From: Saturnia japonica
Lineage: Eukaryota; Arthropoda; Insecta; Lepidoptera; Saturniidae
Reading direction: 5' to 3'
DNA: 64,000 bases
Assembly (NCBI GenBank): GCA_033032175.1
Contig: CM065313.1
Location: 20,876,327 to 20,940,326 of the forward strand
How positions within the stretch are numbered: position 1 is the stretch's first letter; each line of letters starts with the position of its first letter. Shown in pieces: positions 21,690-34,834 of this stretch. The translations under genes and the position numbers were made by a program. The notes beneath the pieces are model-generated. The model was not told the DNA's origin. It saw only the letters and a list, made by a program, of their open reading frames with translations, and did not search any database.

Positions 21690-22448
21690 TAAAAACCTAT
21701 CTCCGAAACGATTGGACTGATTTTAACGGGACTTTCACTGATTTATAGCTGATGATATAGGGAGTAACTTAGGCTACTTTTATTTTAGAAAAAAAAATGG
21801 GGTTCCGCACAAATAAAAAAAACTGGTCATGGTGAATCAATTCGGGTGTTCAAATGGCTTATTCTGAGTAAAGCGTAATAGATATATCAAATTAATGTAC
21901 CACATAATTGTAGGTGAAGACGCTAGTTCTTTTTTATTGTTGAAATTATTATTTTTTTATTACCTACCTACCATGTGCAAAGCAGCATTGGAAAAGGACG
22001 GAAAAAATGGGACTCACCCTGGGCTGCGCTCCCTGTTGTCTCGCTCTTCCTCCACTGGTACACAACACCAAGTTCTCTAAACACTTTAAGTAACTAACAA
22101 TGTATTTTAATTAATATAAATGAATGACTTATGTCGGTCGGACGTTCGTTGCCTCGCGCAATGCCCACAACGAAGTGAAGTGTCGTACATACCACAGGGT
22201 GGTGGGTGGAGGGGGACGGAGAGTAAGGCAAGAATATTCATGTTCAAGGACAGGATGCCGCTTTGCACAATTCTAGCCTAAACAGTAGGTATTAAAAAGA
22301 TCTACAAATAAGTTCAACAGAGTATACATTTATCTTCTAAGAAACACTCACAATAAGCATTTTTGTCTTTAAAATAGCCCGGAGTGGGGGAGCAAGATAC
22401 GTGCGGGCATTCTGTAGTACACGTGATCGAAGCCGCGGGCACAACTAG
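21690..22448 (+). mobile_element. Helitron-like element, family HA, interrupted copy
   Basis: Matches 37300-37663 on both sides of an insert and ends CTAG (22445-22448) before T. The 5' part is truncated or diverged. Confidence 0.55.
21916..22284. mobile_element. Insert of unknown type within HA copy
   Basis: The HA sequence is broken here. GTAGGT occurs at both junctions (21910-21915 and 22285-22290), consistent with a 6-bp target duplication. The insert carries GC-rich blocks but no terminal inverted repeats that I could see. Confidence 0.4.
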
Positions 22449-22766
22449 TTAATAATAAAACCGGCTTGACTATTGTTACTTATTATTAACTATTCTGGTG
22501 CCACATTAACTCGTAGAATATTCGATCGGCTGGTCACCCCATAACAAAGTGTAACATTACAATCGCAACCCAGCTCGAAACTCACAGGTAACGTTATTTG
22601 TAAATTGTTGCGTTCATTGCGCGCTGTTACACGAGTTGATAGGTAGAATTACACTTTATACGACTGAAAAGTGTTTCTTTAGTTGAATAAATAGCAATGT
22701 ACTGTTCTATTGTAATTTATATCTCTACTTTGTATGCTATAATCTTTGCTTACATGATTATCATCA

Positions 22767-22964
22767 TCATAATTTCAGCCGAAAGAAGTTCGCTGCTGAA
22801 CATAGAACTGCTCCAAAGATCACGACAACGACCGGTCCTGAGATCCCTTGCGGCGCATTTACCCGAGCTGCATCCTCGCGTACGTGGCGGCCATTCGCGA
22901 ACTCTTCAACTCCATCGGTCATCCGTTCTAACTGCTTTTTAAGGAATGAAAGCTCTTTTGCCAC
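22767..22964. other. GC-rich patch open on both strands, unassigned
   Basis: An unusually GC-rich stretch (about 22810-22935) in AT-rich surroundings is open in several frames. The minus frame is 65 codons long with a charged start and a hydrophobic run. One plus frame follows a splice-acceptor-like TTTCAG at 22775-22780. It may be an exon or part of a repeat. No motif was recognised. Confidence 0.25.
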
Positions 22965-23086
22965 TCAAATCACAATGGAAAGGGTTATGATCAGAGTTTT
23001 TCTGAGTGATCTAATCAGAAATTAGGAGATCCAGAGGAGAACCAAAATAACCAACGTAGCCATAAGAATAGCTGGACTTATATGAT

Positions 23087-23353
23087 TATACATAACATAA
23101 CATACCATCACGCCTTTATTCCCCGAAGGGTTAGGCAGAAGTTTACTAATGTACACCCAGAATTCGCCGAGTGTTTTTAGGCCCCATGTAATAGGAGGCG
23201 AGCCTATTGCCATTAATCGGGCACGAAACCAAATTCCGAGCTACTACTGAGAATTTCATAGGAAAAACCCAATAACACTTTGCTCGACCTGGGATTCGAA
23301 CCCAGAATCTCGCTCATAGTAGTCGCGCAAACGACCACTAGGCTAACGAGGCA
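23087..23353 (-). mobile_element. tRNA-derived SINE copy 2
   Basis: On the minus strand the head starts GCCTCGTTAGCCTAGTGGTC (A box) with GGGTTCGAATCCCAG (B box), then the common body and CCTTCGGGGAATAAAGGCG tail. It is the best-preserved copy in the window. It is not a functional tRNA: the anticodon arm is not tRNA-like and a long body follows. Confidence 0.8.
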
Positions 23354-23373
23354 GATTATACGATAATATATAT

Positions 23374-24489
23374 TAGCTGGTGCCCGTCCGTTTTACTGGA
23401 CGTAATTATCAGTATAGAATCTTTACAGCAGTTTGGACATGATTGATAAATATTCAAACATTATTCCACATTTATAATAATAAACTGCGTGCGACTTCGT
23501 CCCCGTTGTCTTCTAAATGAAATGATTCGTGCACCATCTATTGTATGTTGGTTGTACTGATACAAAATAGTCTCAGTTGGGAGCGCAACAATTCGCCATA
23601 GGGTTCGCATAGGGAATAAACAAACAAACAACGAAACAACTATATAAAGATATATCGATATCGATCTTGCAACCGATTGCTTGGATATTTACCATCTATA
23701 AGTTGAAATTTTCGCCTTTTTTTTCTAGATTTAAACAAGTTACCATTTTCGATTATATTGACTCTAAAAATTCAGGCTTTAGAAAGTTTGATAAAAATGT
23801 GAATATTAGGCTCCTTCGTCATGAAGGTGAATTATGTATGCACTGATTTCCCACCTCAGCTGTGAAGGAAATTTATTCTGAGGAAGTTCATACTTACTTT
23901 TATATTACTTAATATTCAGAGAGCGGTAAATATAAATAGAACGAAGAAATGTTCGAAGAATCAAATTGAATGCATTGTTTAATAATAACTACTGGCTAGA
24001 CAACTTTCCACTACTGGGCAAAAGCTTCTTCCTGAGCCCAAAGAACATAAATACCTCACACACGAAGAAAAAAAGAATTAACAACGCCTTGTTTAAATAA
24101 AATAATATAAGTTTTTATACGAAAAGAAAAAAAATACATTTCTAAATAAAATAAATTTAGTAACGCCAAACAAATTTCAATATTACTCAAAAGAGACATT
24201 TTAATAATGTTACACAACAGACTGTCTTCGTTTCCGTTGCAGTTAAAGTGCGAAAAACACAATCTGAAATAAAGTCCTTTTTATAGTCTACCCTTTTGAA
24301 TATCTTTTCAAAATGACCAGTATTTTTTTCATTTTGTCTGTACTCAAGACTCCCGATTCAAAGAATGAAAATGTATACTTAATTCTTTTTTTTTTTTGTT
24401 TATGGTAATTGAAAAGTTATTAGGAAAAAAACGGGGTACTATATTTATATAAATATTAAGAGATATTTAAGTTTTTTTTTCATATGATT
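23374..24489. other. Repeat debris and AT-rich sequence
   Basis: A Helitron-like end (AGCTGGTGCCCG) lies at about 23375, and CGTGCGACTTCGTCCCCG lies near 23487. Otherwise nothing is recognised. Confidence 0.4.
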
Positions 24490-25289
24490 GTTTTTATTTG
24501 CGGATATTAAATTATCAAAACTGGGACGTACTTCTACATCGATATTCCGAAATCTGAAAGTAACTCTGTCACTTTTCACGCCCAAACCGCTGAACAAATT
24601 TTGGTATAGAGATAGATTGGATCTTGGGAAAAGACGTAGGCTACCTTTTAATGCGAAAATAAAACTTTTGAGAACTGAAATAGGGAATGAAAATTTGTAC
24701 GAAGAACCCATCAAACCAATTTTTTATTATAGAGATATGTTGGACCTTCGAAAAGGACATAGGCTACCTTTAGTCACGAAAATAATACTGTAAGGAGTGA
24801 AATAGGGAATCAAATATTGTATGAACCCATTATTTCTCAAATTAGGGATGAGAAAATTCATATGTATGCATATGGTAAGAAGAGATTTTCGCGTTTTTGA
24901 AAAATCACCCGTCTAGTTCATACAGTAAAGGTGATTTCAATATTTTTTTTATACTTTTGGGTTAATTTGGTCATGTAATTAAAGTACATAGTGATAAACT
25001 TATCGCCGATTTTTTTTTGGTTTGTTGTCGATGTATGTTTTGTAATGGACTTTTGTCCCAAATATTTTTTTATATTACTACTATTATATAATTCAAATAA
25101 TAGAGGTTTTATGTTGTGCGCGCGTCACGCAAAAACTATTGGATATATTTAATCTTTTTTGTTTACTCTTTAGATACATGGAAATAACTTAAAAAAAATA
25201 ATCATCACGAAATTAGACGTCACCTTAAAGAAACAAATAGGCTATTAAAAAAACTATTCTACGCAGACGAAGTCGCGGGTACCAGCTAA
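24490..25289 (+). mobile_element. Helitron-like element with internal tandem units
   Basis: Ends CTAA at 25286-25289 before T, after a GC-rich hairpin block (CAGACGAAGTCGCGGGTACCAG). Inside, two units of about 126 bp repeat (24604-24713 and 24730-24830, each with TAGAGATA, GTAGGCTACC or ATAGGCTACC, and GAAATAGGGAAT). The left limit is uncertain. Open frames here are artefacts of the repeat. Confidence 0.45.
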
Positions 25290-25869
25290 TAAAATCATAC
25301 AATGATTAAATTCAAAGCTTGACGGCTGCATTGGCTCATGGGAGTTATTGGAAAATTACCTCGGCAGCTTTTCTTCGTTTAGATAGGAAAAAAATAATTT
25401 AATATCATTTTTATTTATATATATTATACGTTCTTATTTTATAAATTTTTGTGTAATTTTATTGTTGTAGTAAATAATAATGTTTAATATGCACATGAGG
25501 AGTGACGTTTGTGGAAGCAAGTCTTTATTTTTTGGAAAAGACCATTAAACTCAAAATTCACGACGTCACGAACAGCAAGCTAACGATAATCGCCGTCACA
25601 GTATGTATATAATTTCCTTCTTTCCGAGTTCAGCCGATGTATATATCTAGTAGTCAAGTGGTGTGGTAGGAAAACTGTACCTCCATGCATACAGTAATAA
25701 ACCCATCAATGTGATTGGCTGGTGGTTTGGCTTGTCGCGTTTCGCTAACAACCAGGGTATATCAAGCTGAAGGTCAGCAGGACACTGACGACTGGTGATA
25801 GATTACTGATCTCTCTAAAGATACTAAAAGATACTTAGAATATTGTATCGCTTGTTAGTCAAAATTCAA
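25290..25869. other. Intergenic sequence, nothing recognised
   Basis: No gene or repeat boundary was seen. Confidence 0.4.
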
Positions 25870-26495
25870 ACTGACCTGAACACACAACTCTCCTCATATG
25901 TTTACCATTTATTAAAACAGCCTGAAACTTTCTAAATAATCTTAAAGTGAACCACATTTCGGTCGAGTTACACGATTCCAATAAATATATAAATGGAGTA
26001 AGGGTAATGAAAGTTTTAAAGCAAGTTAAAGTAGATCCCTCATTGTTACTGCTCACAGAGTGCGTCCCAGACAATGATATGCCTCTCAACAAATTTGTTT
26101 TCCTTATGAAAAAAGTGAATTCATCAAATTGTGAGACCTGTGGATCTATTGAAGACGTGTAACATTTGTTCACACAACAATCTTTAACGAAAATATGTTA
26201 TAAGTCGGTTTAACTTTAATTGTGATGGATCAAGGCATCTTTCACAAAATCTTAGCTACACCTGCAAGTGAGGAAGCCAAAATTTTGTGTAAGTTTATCA
26301 TAAGTGGACTTAAAGAGAATTAGCGATGTTGCATATCCGGCCACAGCCCTATCACTTAGGCATCCTTGAGCATGTTTGCCCACGCTTTCACGACTGAGTG
26401 TCTTAAGCGCTCAGCCCCCAAGCCCGGTGAAGCCGTCTGTGGCCCGAGTTTTCTTGGATCCCTATAGCTAAGAGTGTAGTTACTTCTAAAAAAAG
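25870..26495 (+). pseudogene. 5'-truncated non-LTR retrotransposon: ORF2 C-terminus and 3' UTR
   Basis: The frame 25947-26162 contains F-L-M-K-K-V-N followed by N-C-E-T-C-G-x-I-E-D-V, then a stop, then H-L-F. This is the C-x2-C...H zinc-binding ending common at the C-terminus of LINE ORF2 proteins. Downstream, 26390-26495 matches the 3' tail family seen at 13402, 17306 and 33249 and ends in an A-run. It is dead by 5' truncation and a nonsense codon. Confidence 0.65.
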
Positions 26496-27195
26496 TTAAC
26501 AGCTGTTTAATATAAGTTACACTTAATTTAAAATTAAATGGCCATTTGTAAAATCGTGTCTCCGTATTTATTTAATAATTTGGTATAAGAAGTGATTTGA
26601 AGACTTCGCGGAACATTCTGGGTGGTCCGATCAAACGATCGATTAACGGTAGCACGTCTGCGCCTGCGCATGTGAGCGGCCATTCATTGGTTAAGTGTTA
26701 CGATCGACAGTGTTTATAATGAGGGACAATAAATGTATTGTTTCCGTACATCTGTTTCTTACTCAACGAGATTGGGTGATACTCGTTCATATGAGGCCAT
26801 TGTGCTCAAAGAAAATCAATTTCTTCATTTCATCTCTTCTTCTTCTTGCTTTGGCACCGCAACTCATGTGCTTAAACCTGCCTAGTATTATCTAATATTC
26901 AAAGTGAGTAAAATAAGATGGTGGATCAACTATTAGAGTTATCTAGGGAGTTTTTGTGATATCTGAAAATGCGTTATTTCACTTAATATTTATAATTCAC
27001 CTCACGCTATTTCGCTGGTCATGGGAAAATCGAAATTCGCATTAATTTCGAAAACGAGTACTCTGTTGGCATCATCGCAGCACAGTCGGTACGCAATATC
27101 AATGACGTGTATGGACTAGGTGCCGCAAGTGAACGAACGATACGTTTTTGTTTGGTGCGCTTCTATACAGTACCCTTCTCCTGTAACTATATTAA
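26496..27195. other. Intergenic sequence, nothing recognised
   Basis: A 66-codon open frame (26695-26895) has no recognisable features. Confidence 0.4.
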
Positions 27196-27475
27196 GTATA
27201 GATATGCCCCGCGGTTTCACCCGTATTATTTTTATACGACAAACCTCGCTAACGCACCTGTGTAGGCAATTTTTTATACTTTGTGTAAAACTATCGACAT
27301 TTTTATGAGGAATAAATTAATTTTTCTAATTATAGTATAGCTTACGTGACTTGCTGATACTGTTGTTTTATATTGGTGAAAGAATTTTTTAAATCGGTCC
27401 AGTAGTTTTTAGAGTTTATCCATTACAAACAAAACAAAATCAAAACTTTCCTGTTTATAATATTGGTATAGAATA
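27196..27475 (-). mobile_element. Helitron-like element, same group as 471-786
   Basis: Starts with GCCCCGCGGTTTCACCCG and ends TAATATTGGTATAGA, with AAATCGGTCCAGTAGTTTTT inside, a common lepidopteran repeat layout. Confidence 0.5.
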
Positions 27476-27594
27476 AATAATATTTTTACATTTTAGTGCG
27501 AAAATTAATAATTAAATGCTTGTTTTTATGTAAATAATATATATAATAATTTAACAGTGTAGCTAATTATTATTAATAATAATTATTATGTTTT

Positions 27595-27890
27595 GTAGGT
27601 TCATAGAGAGGGAGTCACTTCCAGACATCGCTATCATTCACATAATGATGTACCCTATAATAACCTTTTGACAGTAAAACCCGCTTGACATGGTCCTTGA
27701 ATCCAATGTGTGGCAAATCGATAATGTGCTTCGCGATCTTATTATAAAACCTAACACTATTGCCTAAAAAACGTCTATTAATTTGGGTGACTAGTTTGTG
27801 CTTATTTCTAGATCGATCAAATTGTCGATTTGTAATCGAAGAAGAAATTACTTCATACTGACACACAAGGTGTTAGGAGTTAGATACAGC
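27595..27890 (-). pseudogene. Non-LTR retrotransposon ORF2 C-terminal fragment, family L
   Basis: An 83-codon open frame on the minus strand (27866-27615) contains F-Y-N-K-I, a basic F-K-D-H-V-K-R segment, and K-G-Y-Y-R-V followed by Y-V-N-D. This is the usual ending of certain insect LINE ORF2 proteins. The sequence downstream on the minus strand is shared with 19065-19437 and 39590-39960. Confidence 0.6.
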
Positions 27891-30800
27891 TGCAATGAAC
27901 ACTTAACATCAGATGGACTATATGCATATTTGCTATTCCGTACCATAAAAATTCCATCGTAAATAATTTCCTTCTTGCTACTGTTCTAATTCTGACTGTA
28001 ACATATTGGCAGTCGCTACTTCCACTTATTTTACAGGTAAAGCATTTCTTATAATGTAATATTTGTTATACGTATAACTGGCACGAATTTTTAATAATCG
28101 TAACGATAAATCTAATTATGTATTTGTAATAACCATATGAGCAGAGATGAAACTTGTAAATTCAGTCGTTCTGTAGCTGTTAAATTTTTCTTTTTACTAA
28201 AAATTTTATTAACAGATTCCCATTTGTTCCACACGAAAGTAATAATGTAACAACAAACAAAAATTCTTATCCAGTTATATGTTTTTTTTTATTTTGTAAC
28301 TTCTTATGGGTATTTAACCTATTGGCAGTAAATAATAGTAAGTAATCACTGCAGCAATATAAAACACGTAAAAGATAGCCTAAGAAACAAAGTTAGAGGG
28401 CAGCTCTGGTGCGTGTTTATCTACCGAGCGGCTGCAGGTAATTATTTTAAAAACACTGCCGACATAACATACTTTATATTTTAATGTAATGTGTAGTGTA
28501 GTGGCGTGCTACTTCGTCCCCTCCAACGTCTGTCCCAAATAGGACGGTCGAGCACGAACTTGTAAGACTACAATCCTGGAACGCGATACGTCATGTTACT
28601 ATGATGGGTGTCATAAGTCTTTCTGTAATATAAACAATGTTTGACAAAAGTTATTATGTATATCAAAAAGTTGGACCTGCAATTTTTATCAATCGCAAGC
28701 CGTAGTACAACTTTTACACTTCAGCACATAACTGTAACTATATGAAAGTATGACGCAATCCACAACTATGTAATGTAAGATTACGATCCAACAACCGATT
28801 TGATCACTTTCCACAGAACTATTACGTGTAATATTGACGGAAGGCGGTAAATTATGATTATTTATATTCTAAAAGCCGGTATGAAGCGATACAGGATGCC
28901 GGAGGATGAGTTCATACACGAGTAAGTCAAGATAAATATTACATTTTAATTGGGCATAATAAGTACATGCTTGTGTCTAGGAATGTACGAGTATTTAGAC
29001 ATAGAAAGTTGATTCGTTATTCAAAAGACTGCACTATGACAGTTTGCTATATATATTTATTTGAAAGCTTACCAATAACAGGAACTTCAAAAGTATAGTC
29101 ACAGATTTTTTCCGATTTTAAAATATGCTTGCTAAAATTATGCTAAAAATTATGCTTAGCTTAGGTCCTTTTTAATTTTGGGTGCGATATTTGTTTGACA
29201 ACGATGCAATATCATAAATTATATAAATAATACTACAATTTATTGTAATCACGTATTTAATGTGTGTTTTGTTGTTAAATATGTCCGTGTTTTAAAAATC
29301 AAATAAATGTGCTTTCTTTTCAATAAGAATTAAGGACATTGAAATTATTCAAAACAAATCCGATGTCGTTATTTTAATACCAAAATGTTTTTACAAACGA
29401 TAGAAGACATGTAATAATGAATTCATATAATTTGAAATAACAGAAATCTAGACATAAATAAATAGTTTATAAATGTAGCTTGGAGTGGTATTGTAATCAA
29501 ATCCCTATGAATTAATAAAAATACGGCTTACGCAAAATAGATTGTAAAAAAATATATACTACTCATACAATATATAATTAATATAATAAATAATATAAAG
29601 ACCATGGAAGTGTAGGAAAAACTCCGTAGGCTCCGGCTTTTATTTCCAAACACATTCCAATTATATAGGTAGGTAGATAGCTAAGCACAACTCTTACGTT
29701 TTCACACACCTTTCAGAATAATTATTTTGCGTACCTCATCGCAGTTTCGTTCGTTTGCAAGTAGATACCTACTCTATAGTGTACACAAAGTAAGAAGAGA
29801 ACTTATTTCTACTTTAACTGCATTGTTCATTCTTGTGTAAAACTATTCAAATATTTAGCAACACGGTAACGACTCCTCGGAACAGCAACCCGGTTCATCC
29901 GTTTCAGTTCCTCAATTCCTGTCGCTCATGATTTATTAGCATGCTAGCTCACGAGAACGACCTTGCTGTCCACGGTTTTATAATCATTCATCGAAATAAA
30001 TATAATGACGGGTAACAAATCACATCAAAACCAAAAGCAGGAGGAGAAAAAGTGCGTTAGATAGTATCCACAGAGTAAGTAATCAGTTAAGTCTCGGTCA
30101 CAAGTGTCAAGCGTCGTTTATTTTTAACACGGGACGAAACGAGACAGCATTAGTATTGTTTACATTAGGAATGGCCAAGATATCGACCGCTTAGACGTTT
30201 TTGGTAGTCGACAAATATTAATCAATGAATAATTGCCATTTTAAGTAATCGTTCCTTGCCGTTCCATGTTACGTGGATTGTAACTTTTGAATGATATTGT
30301 TCTCGTTTCGCACATGCATAGTGCATTTATGTTCTCCTGATCTGTAGGAAATGATTAGGTTGTGTTGTGACATACTTTTTGTCTTATTTTTTGCTCTGGG
30401 CATTCGAAAGCACACATTTTTGGAAACTCGTGGAGTAAGAAAAGATTTTATATCTACGAAAAGTTGCTTTATAAAATTAACTTTATTGTTTGGATACACC
30501 TACCTTTGTGAGGTATAAAATAATAATATAATAAGGTTTAAATTATAAAAATTAAGATATAAAAAAATGCTTACATGGATGCGTTGACGATGTTTGTGGT
30601 ATAAAATTGACACGGGTGAAACCGTGAGGCACAGCTAGTAATAAATAAGCACATATGTCATGAAAACAGTTTCTGTGTTTTTTTTAACCTTTGATCGGTT
30701 TGATCGGTAGACCGCTAGGAACATTCTAGAGTAAAATAGAGACCGCACACTTCTAACTTTTGGCCTTCCCTGACTTTATATCGTATGAGCATGTTCGAAA

Positions 30801-31423
30801 AAAAAATCTTAGGAACCTACTCAATTAAATGAAGTATTTGTAAGCTACAAAAAATAAAATAAAAAGTTAGAATTTAACAAAAAAATGTATAGGAATTCTA
30901 GATATTGAATCTACGCTCTGTATAATATACCTATATCATCTTTCTATCAACTGACCGATACCATCACAGTTCTCAATTATATGTTCCGCAAATATATATT
31001 TCGACTATACATACCTCAAATAATCTACAATGTACTACGCAGCACTGAAACTTAGATAAACATTTAAAATTAGCAACACGACTAGAATTTATACGAGCAA
31101 CAATGTAATACACGAGATGCTACACAAGATTTTCCACAATGAAAGCGATCGTAATATTTGTTCGGTTGACAGATATCTTAAAATTTATGATGATACACAA
31201 TGACTTTACATGCATTCAGCAGACAAGTAATTTGAGACTAAAACTCTGTCGTATTACATAATATTGCGGGTCACGAGGAGTGCACAAGTCATAATATTAA
31301 ATCATTGACGGACTCGCACTAATATAAAAATTCTAATAAAGTGTAATGAGATAAATACCTATACCCACTAAGATATATGTATACTTTTATTTACAATAAG
31401 TATTATGTAAGAAATTATGAATT
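27891..31423. other. Long AT-rich stretch without genes
   Basis: The only structured piece seen is a Helitron-like 3' end (hairpin block then CTAG at 30635-30638 before T). No open frame longer than 76 codons, and none looks protein-coding. Confidence 0.45.
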
Positions 31424-31690
31424 AAACTAGCTGATAATTTAAATACAATGTAACAACAGCTGTCATGTAGTTAAACATATTAATAACAGATGGCGCCTCC
31501 TACATGATAGTTGATAGTATTTTCATTAGGAATATTATCAACGATTTTAAACAAAAATAATAGCTTTAAATGATTTTTCGTCTATAGGGGTAAACGTAAC
31601 CATTACGATAAAGTTTAAATGATTAATTTTGATGAAGAAATGACAGAGATATGGCGTTGCCACAAAAAAACTTTGAGAAATCATATACAC
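31424..31690 (+). repeat. Interspersed repeat, family Z, copy 1
   Basis: Shares AACTAGCT, AGATGGCGCC, CATTAG and GATGAAGAAATGA...GTTGCCACAAAAA-type blocks with the inverted copy at 41423-41671. Confidence 0.6.
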
Positions 31691-33232
31691 AAATTATTTA
31701 CCTTAAATAAAGTTTAATTATCTGTATTTAAATAAGACCAATTTTTTAATAAGAACACTAACAGAATTTGGGTAATATAGAATTCATTGCTAGTGCACTA
31801 TCACTTGGTATAAAGCGGTTCTGAGCGGGAGAAAATCACATCGTTTAGAATCATGTTCTAATTGCATTGTGACCAATTGAAAATAATTGAATTTCTGGGT
31901 TGGATTTTGCAAAGTTATATTTCATTTTTCTCTCAATTCCACTAACTCATTTTTTCTTTGTAAAATAATCTCCGAAATTAATTGAAATCGCAAATGATTT
32001 TTACTTTTGTATATCTCTATTGTAGGTATGTATTTTGATGCCGGTTGCGACTGATATATAGAGATAAAATTCTGATAAATCAAATAATATGGGAACTTCA
32101 TTTATTTTAGTATTATTTATAGTAATTACCATTATGTGTGTTCTTATTTTATATAAGGTATACCGTCTACGTCATGGAATATTATAAATAGTAAAACTAT
32201 AAAAAGAACAACCAAAAACCGATGCACAATGGTTTGGCGCGACCCGACCTGTTAAACATCAAAGCAAACTAGTTGACCGAGTCTAATCACATCCCGGCGG
32301 GCTCCTAGCTCCTACCCACCGGTTCACGTATTATTTTTAGTATACAGGTAACAAGAATGCCGGCTTTGAAATGCAACACTTCCGCTCGTAACTCCCGATC
32401 GTTGCGGCTTCATAGACTATTTCGTTCAGATGTTTTTGTTAGTGATTTTGAAGTATTTATGTCTAAATCGGCATTGTCTCTATGAGTGCAGACTTTCAAA
32501 ATATTTCGCATATAAAATCATAGAGCTTACATATTGAAAAGTAATAGTGAATTAACTATTCGTACAAGTAAAGTAAGTAACTTGCTCAATCTTTTGTAAT
32601 GTTTAGTTATGTAAGGTATATGAAATTTGATGTAAATTTTTTCCTATTGACATATATCACTCACATATTTCGACATCATGCCGGTTAGCTATTATTAAAA
32701 TAATCGAAGTAAAATATTTTTTCTGGAAAGATATGATGTTTTATAAATATTTGAAAATGTTTTTAATCTGTCTCTACAACTACTTAATTACTACATTTTA
32801 ATGTAAATAGTATTTTTTCTTTGTATAATAGGCTTTTTTATGAATTGTTTGATCAAATTGTTTAGCAGACTAGAATGTTTTTAAATGGTTTAACAAAAGA
32901 GTAACACTTCTGCGTTACACATTCCCTAATTGCTTTTAAAAATAGTAACGCGACCACTTCGATATTTTGTATTAGGTATAGTGAGACAGAGCCGATTGCC
33001 GAGCACCACCTTACCGTTTAGGCTGCCACTGAGTTTCACAATATTATTAACGTGTCTCAATAAAATTCTAATACACAAATCTCGTAGTTACAAAATACTG
33101 GTAAATTTTTGGAATATTGGAGAAACACAGAGAAATTCCTTTGGAGTATTCTCTCTACTTTGGGCAGTCCGAATGGTGAAATATCTTCACACGACAGAAG
33201 ATCGAAGCATTATAATCTTGTGTTATGTTCTT
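31691..33232. other. Intergenic sequence, nothing recognised
   Basis: AT-rich. The plus frame at 32930-33274 runs into the retroelement tail and is not called. Confidence 0.4.
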
Positions 33233-33248
33233 GCGATGAGTAGGGTTT
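33233..33248. repeat. 16-bp target site duplication (left)
   Basis: GCGATGAGTAGGGTTT is repeated exactly at 34072-34087. Confidence 0.85.
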
Positions 33249-34071
33249 TTTTTTTTAACTGTCTACACTGTTAGCCTTAGGGGCCCTATCCAAAAACAGA
33301 GCCGCTGCGGCTTTTACAGCTTCACCGAACTTGGGGGCGAGCGCTTAGGGCACTCAGCCGCGAAAGTTTGTGACGACCCGCACGAGGGTGCCAGAGTGGC
33401 CGAATCTCGGCTCGGGCGGTCGTCGCGAATGCGAAAAGGTCGCGATCTATCTAATTCCCTAATCCTAAGATAATTCGAACTAACTAACATATACTCATAT
33501 ACACGTTTCCCTCCTCCTGGGAGGAAGAAGGTGACCATGCGTATGTGTATTTAGTAATCGGAATGGTTTTTCTACACTAACTAGCGCAAAAAAAGAAAAA
33601 AAAAAGGTCCCTTACAGAACCTATGTACCTGTGTGGTGTGCACGTGTGAGTATGTTGTATGTGGGTAGCTAAGTGTTGCACATATAGTGTCACTTGTATC
33701 GCGCGGGCGGCTGCCTGACCCAAGGGCTTCACACTGAGGAACGGACCTAGGCTTGGCCTTGACCGCTAGAGAGGGTGGACACTGACGGGAGTGCGGGAGC
33801 AGGCTTGACCGCCCGTTGCTCTGCGGAGAGAACGGTCCAGTTACGCGGGCGTGGGCGGTGGCACGCTCTGTTTGGAGAGGCGGTGGAATAGAATGCGTTT
33901 GCTGTTTCGATTTGGTCGAGCGGGTCAGTGAAGATATTACGCGGCCGGCGTTTACTCCGGCAGGCATTGGGGTCGGGAACATATGAAGCTGCCGCTTTGA
34001 TTAAAGGATTCGCGTGGTTCGACGTGGTGTCGAACCACGCGATAAGAGCGAGAAAGGTGTTTGGCATAAGC
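33249..34071 (-). mobile_element. Complete-looking non-LTR retroelement insertion (SINE or short LINE copy)
   Basis: About 823 bp flanked by a perfect 16-bp duplication, with a T-run at the left, so it is a minus-strand copy ending in poly(A). Its 3' part belongs to the tail family at 13402, 17306 and 26390. Minus-strand open frames of 106 and 133 codons are present but carry no reverse-transcriptase motif. Near its 5' end is a perfect 13-bp-arm palindrome (34011-34041). Either a LINE internal-deletion derivative or a non-autonomous partner. Confidence 0.75.
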
Positions 34072-34087
34072 GCGATGAGTAGGGTTT
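34072..34087. repeat. 16-bp target site duplication (right)
   Basis: Exact copy of 33233-33248. Confidence 0.85.
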
Positions 34088-34834
34088 CCAGAACTCCTTA
34101 TAAAGAGGGGTCTAAGGTTGGCAAAGCACTAATAGTAAATACTAATAATAGTGTTTAAACTTTCATAGGCTACGGTAGTGTCTTACCAACAGGCATCAGA
34201 AAATATTAACAAGATTTAGACTTTTAAAATCCACCCTTATGTATAGTGATAAAGATTGAAAATACTTAGCCGGACAAAAATGCTGCTTTTAAAGTACAAC
34301 AACTGGAGCACGCCCATACAAGAATGCCAAAAGATGTTAAATTTAAAATTGGATGTCATACAATTTATGCAATTTCTAAACGAAAGCGCAAGGTTATTGT
34401 GGGATCGCAAATCACATCACTAGGATCACAACGCGGATGTACAGTTAAACAATTCTCAACATATAAAATTGTCAGATTGAAACAGATCTCAATACAGTTT
34501 GTATACAGAGTCCTCTGGGACAAAGATGAGGGAGGCTAACTGCTTCTCAGATCCTAAATCTTGGGACACATCTAGTTTTAATGGCATTTAAATTAGCTTT
34601 TTATTTATCCTCGCCTCTCCGTGTTACGACATTTCGTTCGCGGTCCATGGTTACGTGAATTTAAATAAGTCACAACTTGCAACGTTTTAGATTTATGTTC
34701 TCAAGAAAATTAGTAGATAACATTAAAAGAGAACACGTTTTAAATTTAAAAGGGAAACAAAAAACCCGACTGCAACAAAAACACAAAAAAATATTATATT
34801 TTTACTGTTTGTTTGTTTCCCATACGTCTTTTTT
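34088..34834. other. Intergenic sequence, nothing recognised
   Basis: A 71-codon plus frame (34324-34539) has no motif that I recognise. Confidence 0.4.

Noticed and set aside
23270..23353. Possible tRNA gene (A and B boxes)
   Set aside because: The match is the head of a SINE with a long shared body; a proper anticodon arm and mature 3' end are missing. The same applies to 36650-36725.
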